The notes under the pieces: model-generated
Told to the model about the DNA's origin: nothing
What the model saw: the letters and a program-made list of their open reading frames with translations, nothing else
Database searches by the model: none
In this document: one piece after another, positions 15,396 through 23,828 of the stretch
How the letters are laid out: every line of letters begins with the position of its first letter
How positions within the stretch are numbered: position 1 is the first letter of the stretch
Position numbers and translations under genes: made by a program
Assembly: GCA_021297895.1 (NCBI GenBank)
Contig: JAJTHN010000010.1
Coordinates: forward strand, 1 to 64,000
Direction of reading: 5' to 3'
Source: Phycisphaeraceae bacterium
GTDB lineage: Bacteria; Planctomycetota; Phycisphaerae; Phycisphaerales; UBA1924
DNA: 64,000 nt

Positions 15396-16589
15396 TCAAT
15401 CCCTGAACTCAAAGCTCGGGCGGGCCATGCGGGGCGGGGGGCGGAGGGCGATGGAGAGGGTCAGGCCGGTCATGATCCAGACGACGAGCATGGATGATCC
15501 GCCGTAGGACACGAACGGCAGTGTCAGGCCGACGATCGGCAGAACGCCGACGTTCATGCCGATGTTGATCGCGGCCTGTGCCGCGATGAAGGCGGAGAGG
15601 CCGACGATGGTCAGGCGGCCGAAGGGATCTTTGCAGAGCGCGGCCGAGAGCAGCGCGCCGGCGAGCCAGAGCATGTACAAGCCGGCGACGGCCAGACCGC
15701 CGAGCAGGCCGAAGCGGTTGACGACGACGGCGAAGATCATGTCGTTGTGCCGCTCGGGCAGGCGTGCGAAGCGGATGACGGCGCGGCTCTTGGCATCGGG
15801 TATGCCCGTCGTGCCGCCGGCGCCGATGAGCATCTGGGCGGTGTAGGCCTGATAGTTCATGTCGTCGCGTGCGTGCTGGTCGCCGCGGACCTGGGCGATG
15901 AGGCCGAGGATGCGCTGCTGCTGATAGGGCTTGAGGAACGGGTAGGCCATGGGCGCGGCGAGCGTGGCGGCCAGGACGACGATGGCCAGGTGCTTCAATC
16001 GCGCCCCGGCGACGAGCAGCATGGCAAAGACGCTGGGGACAAAGAGCATGGCCGTGCCCAGGTCGGGCTGGAGGAAGATCAGGCCGATGGGCACTCCGGC
16101 GATGAGCGCGGGCGGCAGCAGCCCGAGGAACTCGCGGTGCGTGCGGCGGTAGCGGAGGTAGTCCGCGGCGGCCAGCACGAAGGCGATCTTGGCGAACTCG
16201 CCGGGCTGAAGGTCGATCGGCCCAAGGTCGATCCAGCCGCGGACGCCGTTGCGCGGCGTGACGATCCACGAGGGCACGGCGGGGATGAGCAGAAAGATCA
16301 GCAGCGCGATGCTCACGCCCATCGCGGGCCAGGCGAGGAAGCGGATAACCCGCTCGTGCGGCAGGGCGAGCAGGCCGGCGGCGAGCAGGCCCACGAAGAG
16401 GAAGATGAGTTGCTTGGCGGCGACCGGGGCAAGGTCCGCCGCGGTGGCGGGGGCGATGGTGCGCTCGCCGATGTCGATGGCGTAGATCCCGATGATCGAC
16501 AGCAGCAGCCCGGCGAGCACGCAGAGCCACGCGGGGTTCGCCCAGTTGCGCTCGGTGGCGATGATGCTGGAGAAAATCGAGCGGCTCAC
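15396..16589 (-). CDS. rodA: Rod-shape SEDS peptidoglycan polymerase RodA
   Basis: A 397-residue polytopic protein of the SEDS family (RodA/FtsW/SpoVE) that polymerises lipid II glycan during elongation. Visible landmarks are the long hydrophobic N-terminus, the NGVRGWIDLGPIDLQPGEFAKIAFVLAAADYL block with the conserved W-x-x-x-x-x-x-x-Q-P-x-E-x-x-K, LQPDLGTAMLFVPSVFAMLLVAG, and the C-terminal INIGMNVGVLPIVGLTLPFVSYGGSSML. GTG 16589 is the start; its GTGA overlaps the stop of the PBP2 gene by four bases, so the pair is translationally coupled. This coupling plus the strong match to RodA argues against FtsW. Confidence 0.93.
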   Translation of the reverse strand: MSRSIFSSIIATERNWANPAWLCVLAGLLLSIIGIYAIDIGERTIAPATAADLAPVAAKQLIFLFVGLLAAGLLALPHERVIRFLAWPAMGVSIALLIFLLIPAVPSWIVTPRNGVRGWIDLGPIDLQPGEFAKIAFVLAAADYLRYRRTHREFLGLLPPALIAGVPIGLIFLQPDLGTAMLFVPSVFAMLLVAGARLKHLAIVVLAATLAAPMAYPFLKPYQQQRILGLIAQVRGDQHARDDMNYQAYTAQMLIGAGGTTGIPDAKSRAVIRFARLPERHNDMIFAVVVNRFGLLGGLAVAGLYMLWLAGALLSAALCKDPFGRLTIVGLSAFIAAQAAINIGMNVGVLPIVGLTLPFVSYGGSSMLVVWIMTGLTLSIALRPPPRMARPSFEFRD

Positions 16590-19009
16590 AGGTACCCCTC
16601 GGCCTTCAGCGCGAGCAGGATCTGGTTGGTGAGCGGGCCGGCGATGCGGCCGCCCGAGCCGCCGAACTCGACGAGCACGGCGACGGCGTAGCGCGGTCGA
16701 TTCTCTCCCGCGCGTCCGGCGAGCACGACGAACCAGGCGTGATCAAGAGAGATGGCCTGGCCGCGGTCGTCGGCGAGCAGGCGGCCCTGTGCGTCGCGGG
16801 CCTTCTGGCCCGAGTCGGCGGTGCCGGACTTGCCCCAGACCTGCACGCCCGGGGCGGTGAAGATGTTCTCGCGGCGGGCGCCATCGGGCCAATCGACGGT
16901 GATGTGGTGGCCGGTGCCGCGTTCATCGTTGACGGCTTTGGACAGGCCCTCGAGCGCGATGGCGACCGAGCGCGGGTTCAGGCCGAGGTTGATCGAACGC
17001 AGCGGCTCATCCATGCGCAGGCGCGGGACGATGCGCAGACCCGAGCGTGCGAGCGTGGCGTAGGCATCGGCCGCGTGCAGGGGTGTCCATGCGACCGGGC
17101 CCTGGCCGATGCCCATGAGCGTGGCCTCGCTGGGCGTGACGCCGCGGCGGGCGCGGGGCGGGGCGGTCTGCGTGACGGCGTTCGACTCGCCCATTTCGAT
17201 CTGGTCATCGGCGCTCAGGGGCGAGTCGGGCGAGATCGCGCCGGCGGAACCGGCGAAGACCGGCGAGCCGGTCAGCCGGAGTGCCGGCCGCGCGACGCGC
17301 GGGTCATTGCCGACACCGAAACGACCGTACCACTCGCTGACACCATCCGGCCCGAGCGCGCGACCGACCTGATAGAAGTAGATGTTGCAGGAGACCGCGA
17401 GCGCTTCCTGTGCCGAGAGAGCCCCGCCGAGCAGGGCATCGTGCGTGGTGTTGAAGGGGGGCTTGAAGACCCAGCAGCGAAAGAGGTTGGGGCGGTCGGG
17501 GAGCAGGTGACCGTTGCAGGCGACGCGTCGGTCGGAATCCCACACACCCGCGGAGACGGCGGCGCAGAAGAGAAGGGGCTTGACGATCGAACCCGGCGCG
17601 TACGGCTTTCCGGCGGCGCGGTTGACGGCGGGGCTGAGGATCGGGTCGTTGATGAAGACCGACTCGGGACGCTCGCGGACATCGTCGAGCGTGAAGGTCG
17701 GCGTGCTGACCATCGCGAGGATGTCGCCGGTATCGACCTCGATGATGACTGCGGCGGCGTTGAGGTTCGTGCCGACGGGCGTCGCGCGGTTGCGCTGCCA
17801 GGGCTGGACGGTGGTCAGGCCGAGGTCGGGCGAGCAGAGCGCGGCGATACGGGCCTGCAGATTCGCATCGATGGTGAGCTTGATGTCCTTGCCGGGGGTG
17901 CGCGGCTCGGTGTCGATCTCGCTGGTGTCGAGCTGCTCGGTGATGAGCCCGCGCAGGCCGCGGAGTTCGTCCTCGTGCCCGCCCTCGATGCCCCAATGGC
18001 CGACGCTGTCGCCGGGCATGTAGAAGCCGCGGTCGACGCGGCCGTCGGCGGTGATGCGAGGCCTGCGCTGCTCATCCTCGGCGAAGACGCGGTCGCGCAT
18101 CCAACCGACGATCTGCGTGAGGGATCCGAAGACGTTGATGGTGGCGGGCTGCTCGGAGCGGAGCGGGCCGGGGAAGCGGTCCGCCGGGACCTCGACGCTC
18201 AGGGCCTCCATCGGGTACAGGCGCAGGGCCGAGTCGACGACGCGCAAGGTCGGAAGGATGTCGCCCCTGGCCTCGGCCGCGCGGCGGGCGTCGCTGGTGC
18301 GCGCCGAGCGCAGGCCCGGCGCTTCGAGCACCTCCGGCGGCAGGCGGAAGGCGGCTTCATCGGAGATGCCGCGGAGCACGGCGTGCGCGGAGACCTGCTC
18401 GCGAATGGGCCGCTCGAACTCGGCGATGGGCACATCCAGGCCGTCGATCGTGTCGATGGTCGGATCGCCGCTGAGGGCCAGGCCGCGGGCCAGGTCGTCC
18501 TCGCGGGCTTGGCGGCGGAGTTCCCACACGCGCGAGGCGGCGCGCGAGACCTGCTGCATGATGTCGCTGCGCCGTGCTTCGATTTCCTCGATGGGTGTTT
18601 CGGTGGCGCGGGCCAGGGCGGCCCAGCCATCGTCAAGTCGCTTGCGATAGGTCGGAAGCAGTTGCTGGATGCGCTCCTCGCGCTGCACGGGCGAGAGCGA
18701 TCGCCAGGTCTGGCCGCCGGCCTGTCGGCGTGCCTCGCGAGCGGCCTGGGCGAAAGCCCACTGTCCCGTGATGACGGAGTAGTCGACCATCACATCGAAA
18801 GACGGCTTGTCCTGCGCCAGAACGCGATCCTTGCGGTCGAGGATCCTGCCGCGGGTGGTGGGCTGCCAGCGCTGATCGAGCAGGCGGGACTCGGCCTCGG
18901 CGCGGAGGTCTTCGTGGTTGGCGACGGTCAATTGCAGGAGGCGGAAGGCCGGGAGCGCCGCGGGGATGAGCATGAGCCCGGCCAGAAGGGCCAGGCGACG
19001 GTGGAACAT
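16586..19009 (-). CDS. mrdA: Penicillin-binding protein 2, elongation transpeptidase
   Basis: Class B PBP that crosslinks peptidoglycan with RodA. From ATG 19009 it has one membrane anchor (LALLAGLMLIPAALPAFRLLQL), a GRILDRKDRVLAQD motif typical of class B PBPs and a transpeptidase domain. The active-site motifs are SIVK (Ser about residue 474), SCN (about 540) and KSGTAD (about 727). At about 807 residues it is much longer than E. coli PBP2 (633); most of the excess lies in the N-terminal pedestal region before residue 440. A GTG at 19093, eight bases after the upstream gene's stop, would add 28 polar cytoplasmic residues. It overlaps rodA by four bases. Confidence 0.92.
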   Translation of the reverse strand: MFHRRLALLAGLMLIPAALPAFRLLQLTVANHEDLRAEAESRLLDQRWQPTTRGRILDRKDRVLAQDKPSFDVMVDYSVITGQWAFAQAAREARRQAGGQTWRSLSPVQREERIQQLLPTYRKRLDDGWAALARATETPIEEIEARRSDIMQQVSRAASRVWELRRQAREDDLARGLALSGDPTIDTIDGLDVPIAEFERPIREQVSAHAVLRGISDEAAFRLPPEVLEAPGLRSARTSDARRAAEARGDILPTLRVVDSALRLYPMEALSVEVPADRFPGPLRSEQPATINVFGSLTQIVGWMRDRVFAEDEQRRPRITADGRVDRGFYMPGDSVGHWGIEGGHEDELRGLRGLITEQLDTSEIDTEPRTPGKDIKLTIDANLQARIAALCSPDLGLTTVQPWQRNRATPVGTNLNAAAVIIEVDTGDILAMVSTPTFTLDDVRERPESVFINDPILSPAVNRAAGKPYAPGSIVKPLLFCAAVSAGVWDSDRRVACNGHLLPDRPNLFRCWVFKPPFNTTHDALLGGALSAQEALAVSCNIYFYQVGRALGPDGVSEWYGRFGVGNDPRVARPALRLTGSPVFAGSAGAISPDSPLSADDQIEMGESNAVTQTAPPRARRGVTPSEATLMGIGQGPVAWTPLHAADAYATLARSGLRIVPRLRMDEPLRSINLGLNPRSVAIALEGLSKAVNDERGTGHHITVDWPDGARRENIFTAPGVQVWGKSGTADSGQKARDAQGRLLADDRGQAISLDHAWFVVLAGRAGENRPRYAVAVLVEFGGSGGRIAGPLTNQILLALKAEGYL

Positions 19010-19100
19010 GCCCGGACCCCAACCCGATGAGCCCCGGGAGACGCCGGGGGCGTTCGAGAAGAGCGAGGAGCGGGATGACGAAGAAGTCAGCACTTGGTGA

Positions 19101-19535
19101 TTATCGGCTGCCGGGGGGCACCGGGGCGTAATGCGTCCGGCATGTTTGCACGATCGGGAACGATGCGAAGACCAACTGGAGCCCAAGGCCCAGAAGGCCT
19201 GCGGGGGCGATCAGCGCCTGGCCAAACGCCGAAAGAGTCTTGCCCATGAGCAGCGAGAGCGCCAGTTCGGCCAGGAGCAGCAGCAGAAGGGCCACGCCGC
19301 CCAAAGCACCGGCGCCGGCAAGAGAAAGCGGCGTTGACCCACCGGCACCGTATCTCCGGAGAACCACCCGGCACGCCAGCCACGAGAGGATCAGGATGAA
19401 TGGGGCCTCGATGAGCACCGCGGTCAACGGGCCGACATTGGGCTCAAGCAGTGGCACACGGATGATCGCCAGGGCGAAGCCCGCCACAAAGGCGAGCAGG
19501 GCGTATGACGCCGAGGCGAGCGTGAAGCGGAGCAT
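19101..19535 (-). CDS. Small integral membrane protein in the MreD position
   Basis: A 144-residue, very hydrophobic protein with four to five predicted helices: YALLAFVAGFALAII, PLTAVLIEAPFILILSWLACRVVL, GALGGVALLLLLLAELALSLLMG and ALIAPAGLLGLGLQLVFASF. It lies directly upstream of the PBP2 and rodA genes on the same strand, where mre operons normally carry mreD. Length and topology resemble MreD, but I see no convincing MreD signature, and mreC is absent upstream. I call it a candidate divergent MreD. It could equally be an unrelated membrane protein. Confidence 0.55.
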   Translation of the reverse strand: MLRFTLASASYALLAFVAGFALAIIRVPLLEPNVGPLTAVLIEAPFILILSWLACRVVLRRYGAGGSTPLSLAGAGALGGVALLLLLLAELALSLLMGKTLSAFGQALIAPAGLLGLGLQLVFASFPIVQTCRTHYAPVPPGSR

Positions 19536-19863
19536 GTTCGAGGGAATGGTAGTGGCCGGCGAGGGAGTCGAGCCGGTGTGGAGCGACAGTTTGCTGCAGA
19601 TGGCGGTGGTCGTAGCTCTCTTTCTCTCGCTAGGTCTGCGAATGGCGTCGTATCAACGGGGTATGTGTTGGCTTTCGAGGAGGTCACGATCGAGGATCGA
19701 TCTTTCGCGGTGCGCTTCGTGGCGGGGGAGAACTCATCGCGAGATCTGGCCGACCGAGGAGGCGGAGCAGACGGGCGAACAGCGCGATCGATACCGGTGA
19801 TTCAAGGGGATGTCGGATCAACCGTGATTCCGACACCCGCCGCCGAGACGCTCGCGTTGGTCA
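19536..19863 (-). other. Gene-free stretch upstream of the rod-shape operon
   Basis: These 328 bp lie between the MreD-position gene and the first glycosyltransferase gene. I see no RNA gene, terminator or convincing ORF. Open frames here run on into Arg/Pro-rich antisense sequence of the glycosyltransferase gene. It should hold the promoter of the minus-strand rod-shape operon near 19540-19620, but no consensus boxes stand out. Confidence 0.5.
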
Positions 19864-20988
19864 TCACCGAACATCGAGCGGCTGAGCGGGGTGGCGTGAT
19901 TCGACTTCGCCTAATGCTGAGCACGCTTCGCGGGCGCGCGCGAGCAACAGCGCCGCCGCCTCATCGGCGAGCGATGGCGAAGCGATGCCCGCTCGGCTCA
20001 GTGCACGCCACCACTCACGAGCGGATGCGAGCCAGGCCGCCGCGGCGGGAGCGTCTGGGTCCGGGCGCTGGCCCAGGCCCGAGACGACTGCCGAGAGCGC
20101 AGCGCCCGCCGCGCGATCAGGCAGAACCAACCGCGTACGGCCGAGTTCGCTGTAGATCGCCATTCCGGCATCGACCGAAGACGTGATCGCGGCGCGCGTA
20201 GCCCATGAGAACGCGCTGCTCTCCAGCCGGCCGGTCTCTCGCTGCGGGCTCAGGTCCAGGCCCGCTCGCCGACTCTCGGGCAGTGTCCGCGCCAGGGCGA
20301 AGCCCCCGGAGATCACGCGAGCGGCACTTCGCGCCATGTCGGCGTCATTGCGGCTCATGCTCGAAGGTCGGCAGCGGTACGCGCACACACGGGCACCGGC
20401 GTTTGTCCATGTCACGCCCGCGGCGGCCAGGCGGTACCACAGCTCATAATCCTCAACACGGCCGACACTCTCGCTGAAGCGGTGATGCGCCAGGGCATCA
20501 CGGTGATACATGGTGCTGTGAACGATGACAAAGTGCAGATCCAGCAACTGCGGGAGCGAGAACACCGGCAAGGTCGGCTCGTGAAGCAGGATGCGGCGTG
20601 CCCCGCTCGAGTCGCGGAACTCGAAGGCTCCGAAGGACGCGCCGGTCCGCGCGCACGCCCGGGCGAGCGAATCCAGCCCGCCGGGCAGGACCCAGTCGTC
20701 GGCATCGAGAAAGTACAGCAGATCGCCGCGAGCGTGCTCGATGCCGGTGTTGCGTGCGCCAGCAAGGCCGCGGTTGGCCTGATGCACGACGCGGACCCGC
20801 GCATCACGCCGGGCCAGGTCGTCGGCGAGTGCGCCGGTGGAGTCGGTCGACCCGTCGTTGACGATGATGCACTCGAACTTGGTGTCGCGCTCGCGGCCGA
20901 GGCTGGCGATGGTGAACGCGAGCGTCTGCTCGGCGTTGTACGCGGGAACGACCACACTGATCAGCAGGCGAGCGTGCGCGTGGGTCAT
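19864..20988 (-). CDS. Family 2 glycosyltransferase
   Basis: A GT-A fold nucleotide-sugar transferase of family GT2. The N-terminal half shows ISVVVPAYNAEQTLAFTIASL, IIVNDGSTDSTGALAD and the metal/nucleotide motif YFLDADDWVLPGG (DAD, about residues 94-96). Later NTGIEHARGD and a VEDYELWYRLAAAG motif (ED-x-x-x-W) resemble the acceptor/base region of EpsJ-like GT2 enzymes. The C-terminal 130 residues are helical and not recognisable. It lies 11 bp after the next GT2 gene on the same strand, so the two form an operon. Likely it adds a sugar to a surface polysaccharide or protein (inference). Confidence 0.88.
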   Translation of the reverse strand: MTHAHARLLISVVVPAYNAEQTLAFTIASLGRERDTKFECIIVNDGSTDSTGALADDLARRDARVRVVHQANRGLAGARNTGIEHARGDLLYFLDADDWVLPGGLDSLARACARTGASFGAFEFRDSSGARRILLHEPTLPVFSLPQLLDLHFVIVHSTMYHRDALAHHRFSESVGRVEDYELWYRLAAAGVTWTNAGARVCAYRCRPSSMSRNDADMARSAARVISGGFALARTLPESRRAGLDLSPQRETGRLESSAFSWATRAAITSSVDAGMAIYSELGRTRLVLPDRAAGAALSAVVSGLGQRPDPDAPAAAAWLASAREWWRALSRAGIASPSLADEAAALLLARAREACSALGEVESRHPAQPLDVR

Positions 20989-20999
20989 GCGGCCCTCGC

Positions 21000-22148
21000 T
21001 CAGGCGGCGCTAGCTATGGCGTCGCCCGCGCGGAAGCCGGGCTGGCCCTGCACGAGCCTCGCCTCGGCACTCCGGCGATGGGTGCTTGTAATCAGGTGAG
21101 TGCTCTCAAGGTGCGACCACCACTGGATGATCGACGGCACCCAGCATCCGCGTTCGAGCGGGTCATCGGGAGAAACAGCGATGGTCATGAGCACCGCACG
21201 CCGGGCGATGTGGTGAAGCAGCGGGCCGTCGAGCGTGACGGCGGCACGCTGGGTGTCGGCGGGTGTCGCGTTGATGAAGGATGCAAGCATCCCTTCGGCC
21301 TCGAGCAGCGCGTTCGGACCACCCTGCAGCACGCGGCGCGTGGCGTAGCCCACGGCGCTCTTGAGCAGCAGTGTGGCGAGGCGTTCATCCGAGACATCGG
21401 TGTCCGCGGCGGTCGCGCCGGCGAGCCTCGCCGCGGCGTACGCGTCGCGATACACGCGCGCCGTGCAGGCGAGCATGGTCGGCAGGTCGGCGCTGCGGGA
21501 AGACAGGCGGAGGCGATACGCGCCGACCAGCGCGGGCTCTTTCTGTTCATCACGGGCCCGTGTCCACCACACGCCGGCGAGAGCCAGGCGGAGCCACACG
21601 TCGGTGTCCTCGATGACCGCCAGGTCCTCGCGGAAACGCACGCCCGACCGCACGAGGACATCACGCCGGACCGCGTGCGCATGCGTGATGAAGAAGAGGC
21701 CGGCCAGATGCTCCCGCAGCGTGATGCGATCATGACGCACCGGCACTCGCTCCAGCAAGCCCCCGAGTTCGTGATGGAGCGTGAAGTCGCCGACGCTCGC
21801 GGGGGCGTTGTCGCGCTGGGCCGAGTCGACCAGGGCCGCCAGAGCGCCGGGGTGGAGCGTGTCGTCGCTGTCCATGAACATCACGAAGCAGCCCGCGGCA
21901 AGATCCAGCCCGCGGTTGCGGGCGCGGGCCACGCCGCGCGGTGCGGATGCATCGGCGGGAACAAGACGAACGCGCGCATCGCTCGCGGCAATATCCGAAA
22001 CGATCGTGCGCGAATCGTCGGTCGATGCGTCGTCCACAACGAGCACCTCGACCTCCGCCAGCGACTGATCGAGCACGCTGCGAATCGCGGCGGCGATCCA
22101 GGCGCGGGCGTTGAACATCGGGATGATGACCGTTATGGCGACACTCAT
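21000..22148 (-). CDS. Family 2 glycosyltransferase, tandem paralogue
   Basis: GT2 domain with ITVIIPMFNARAWIAAAIRSVL, VLVVDDASTDDSRTIVSD, RNRGLDLAAGCFVMFMDSDDTLHPG (DSD metal motif) and VIEDTDVWLRLALAGVWW. Order and spacing match the neighbour at 19864-20988, and both share the ED-x-x-x-W-x-R-L-A-x-A-G-V-x-W segment, so this is a tandem duplication. ATG 22148 is chosen because the GT2 fold starts immediately; an in-frame ATG at 22184 would add 12 residues. It is the first gene of the pair. The substrate is unknown. Confidence 0.88.
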   Translation of the reverse strand: MSVAITVIIPMFNARAWIAAAIRSVLDQSLAEVEVLVVDDASTDDSRTIVSDIAASDARVRLVPADASAPRGVARARNRGLDLAAGCFVMFMDSDDTLHPGALAALVDSAQRDNAPASVGDFTLHHELGGLLERVPVRHDRITLREHLAGLFFITHAHAVRRDVLVRSGVRFREDLAVIEDTDVWLRLALAGVWWTRARDEQKEPALVGAYRLRLSSRSADLPTMLACTARVYRDAYAAARLAGATAADTDVSDERLATLLLKSAVGYATRRVLQGGPNALLEAEGMLASFINATPADTQRAAVTLDGPLLHHIARRAVLMTIAVSPDDPLERGCWVPSIIQWWSHLESTHLITSTHRRSAEARLVQGQPGFRAGDAIASAA

Positions 22149-22475
22149 GGCGTTCTTATCGGTCGATGCGCGGGCGAGGCTCAATGAAGAGAGTGGGCGT
22201 TCGCGTCGATGAGCCTGTGGCGCAGCGCCGCGCGGGTTCGGCTCGGTCCGACCACACCAAACGCGGGTTTACACCCCCCGCCGGCTGGCACTTCTTGCGC
22301 ACCGGCCCGCCGCGACCGTGAGGCGTTGACCCCAAAGCGGCGGGCGATCACCCCTGATGCTCGGCTGGTGTGAAAGTTCTCGGATCCTCCAGCCGATGAA
22401 TTGGATGAAACGCGGGCTCATCGACGATGGCGTCGGCGTGTCCCGGACGGGTCTCTGTGCGGACAGGAGTTGATC
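22149..22475. other. Divergent intergenic region
   Basis: This stretch separates the minus-strand glycosyltransferase operon from the plus-strand PilZ gene, so it should contain both promoters. I see no strong consensus boxes and no RNA gene. A TGGCAC...TTGC pair at 22286-22297 looks like a sigma-54 site but has the wrong spacing. Confidence 0.45.
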
Positions 22476-22793
22476 ATGCGTTCAGATCGTCGCCAGCATG
22501 CACGCATCGCTGTCTCTCGCCCGTGCAAGATGCTGCGTGTCAGCACGCAGCGGTACGAATCGGCCGTGACGACGAATGTCTCGGTGGGCGGAGCGCTGGT
22601 GGAGATCGCCGCGGATCGCGACTTCTCGCCCGGCGAGGAACTGCTGGTAGCCATCGCGTGGAACGATGCGGCGGTGGTGCGGTCCAACGAGATGGTGCGC
22701 GCGGAGGTCGTGCGTGCGCTCCGCGGGCCGAGCGGACGGCAGACCGTGGCCCTGCGCTTCACGCAGGATGTCCGTGGTGCGATGGCGGCCTGA
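22476..22793 (+). CDS. PilZ domain protein
   Basis: A 105-residue single-domain protein. The N-terminal MRSDRRQHARIAVSRPCKM has an RxxxR motif (RRQHAR), and TTNVSVGGALVEI carries the (D/N)-x-S-x-x-G motif; together these bind cyclic di-GMP in PilZ domains. The second motif has Asn instead of the usual Asp, which is tolerated in some members. The C-terminus with VALRFT closes the beta-barrel. ATG 22476 follows CAGGAG at 22463-22468. In-frame ATG 22401 would add 25 basic residues with no PilZ match. Nearby glycosyltransferases make a link between c-di-GMP and polysaccharide possible (inference). Confidence 0.83.
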   Translation: MRSDRRQHARIAVSRPCKMLRVSTQRYESAVTTNVSVGGALVEIAADRDFSPGEELLVAIAWNDAAVVRSNEMVRAEVVRALRGPSGRQTVALRFTQDVRGAMAA

Positions 22794-22878
22794 GTGGACC
22801 GGGTGCACCTCGATGCGGCGCTGCCCGGCTGAGCCTGCGCGGCACGCTCCTGAGAACTTCATGTCCGGATGTGCATCG

Positions 22879-23592
22879 TCAGCGCGCGGGTGCTGGGGCT
22901 TTGCTGTGCATGACCAGTTCGAGCGTGGACTCGACCATGGCCCCGATACCGTCGAAGATCTCACCAGGTGAGGCACGGTCGAACATGTACGCGCCCGTCG
23001 TGACCACGCGCGCCGCGCGATCGGTGTGAGCCTCGCGCACGCGAGTGACGATGTGTGTCGCGCCGAGCGTGCTGGCGACATCGGCCGCGGGGCTGGGCGG
23101 GCCGAGGGTGATGCTCACGCCCGGACCACCGGCGGCGGTGCCCAGCAAGCGAGCGGCGATCATCGGCGCGATGCAGCAGAACGCGATGGGCTTTCCCGCG
23201 GCATGAAACTCGTGCACCACGCGAGCCACATCGGGCTGCACGCCGTAGCCCGCGCCCTGGGCCGCGAAGTCACAGAGGTTCTTCGCCGCGCCGAAGCCGC
23301 CGGGGAAGAACAGCGCATCCTCATCGCGCTCGATCAGTTCGGTGATGGGGCGGATCTCGCCGCGCGCGATACGCGCGGCTTCGATAAGGCCGTTGCGGGT
23401 CTCGCCCGTCGGCGAGCCGGTCAGGTGGTTGACGACATCGACCTGCGCACGATCCGGCGCGAAGCACTGCGTCTTTGCGCCCAATCGTGAGAGATGAATC
23501 AGGATGCTGACCGCCTCCTGAATCTCCGACCCGTCGGCCCGGCCCGAACCAAAGAGCACGACGGCACACCGGGGCGAGTGTGAGTTGGACAT
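22879..23592 (-). CDS. elbB: ElbB/glyoxalase-III-like DJ-1/PfpI superfamily protein
   Basis: A 237-residue protein matching ElbB (isoprenoid biosynthesis protein with amidotransferase-like domain). Visible features are VLFGSGRADGSEIQEAVS at the N-terminus, FFPGGFGAAKNLCDFA with the superfamily PGG loop, KPIAFCCIAPMIAARLL with the nucleophile-elbow cysteines, and the C-terminal TGAYMF. ElbB homologues have glyoxalase activity on small dicarbonyls in vitro. Divergent from the APC permease gene with a 236-bp spacer that holds two short palindromes. Confidence 0.88.
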   Translation of the reverse strand: MSNSHSPRCAVVLFGSGRADGSEIQEAVSILIHLSRLGAKTQCFAPDRAQVDVVNHLTGSPTGETRNGLIEAARIARGEIRPITELIERDEDALFFPGGFGAAKNLCDFAAQGAGYGVQPDVARVVHEFHAAGKPIAFCCIAPMIAARLLGTAAGGPGVSITLGPPSPAADVASTLGATHIVTRVREAHTDRAARVVTTGAYMFDRASPGEIFDGIGAMVESTLELVMHSKAPAPAR

Positions 23593-23636
23593 GAGGCGCT
23601 CCGATCAAGGGGTCCACGCGAGCATCGCGGCACCGC

Positions 23637-23697
23637 GTACAGGGGATTGTACAGGCCTCCGAATGATCGTGGAACCCACCGAGATGAGTGAGACTCA
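23637..23697. promoter_or_regulatory. Two palindromes in the elbB / APC intergenic region
   Basis: GTACA-GGGGAT-TGTAC (23637-23652) and TGAGT-GAG-ACTCA (23685-23697) are perfect short inverted repeats within 61 bp between the divergent elbB and APC genes. Either could be an operator. No regulator gene lies next to them. Confidence 0.35.
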
Positions 23698-23828
23698 GTG
23701 GCGGAACATTCGGAGAAGATCGGGGCCGATGAGCGGATGACTGTTGCGACGCATCCGAGTACGCTGGTGGTTCACGTCGTCCCGTGCGTGCGGTCTGCAC
23801 GCGGCAGGATCGGCAGAAGAGGAACTCC

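Noticed and set aside
16739-19030. A 763-codon plus-strand frame across the PBP2 gene
   Set aside because: Antisense to PBP2, with Gly/Ala/Arg-rich product and no family motif. The minus strand holds all three PBP active-site motifs.
19578-20186. Possible plus-strand gene before the glycosyltransferase
   Set aside because: The second half is antisense to the GT2 gene and turns Arg/Pro-rich. No ribosome binding site or recognisable motif was seen.
22286-22297. Sigma-54-like promoter TGGCAC...TTGC
   Set aside because: Spacing between GG and GC is 8 bp; sigma-54 needs 10.
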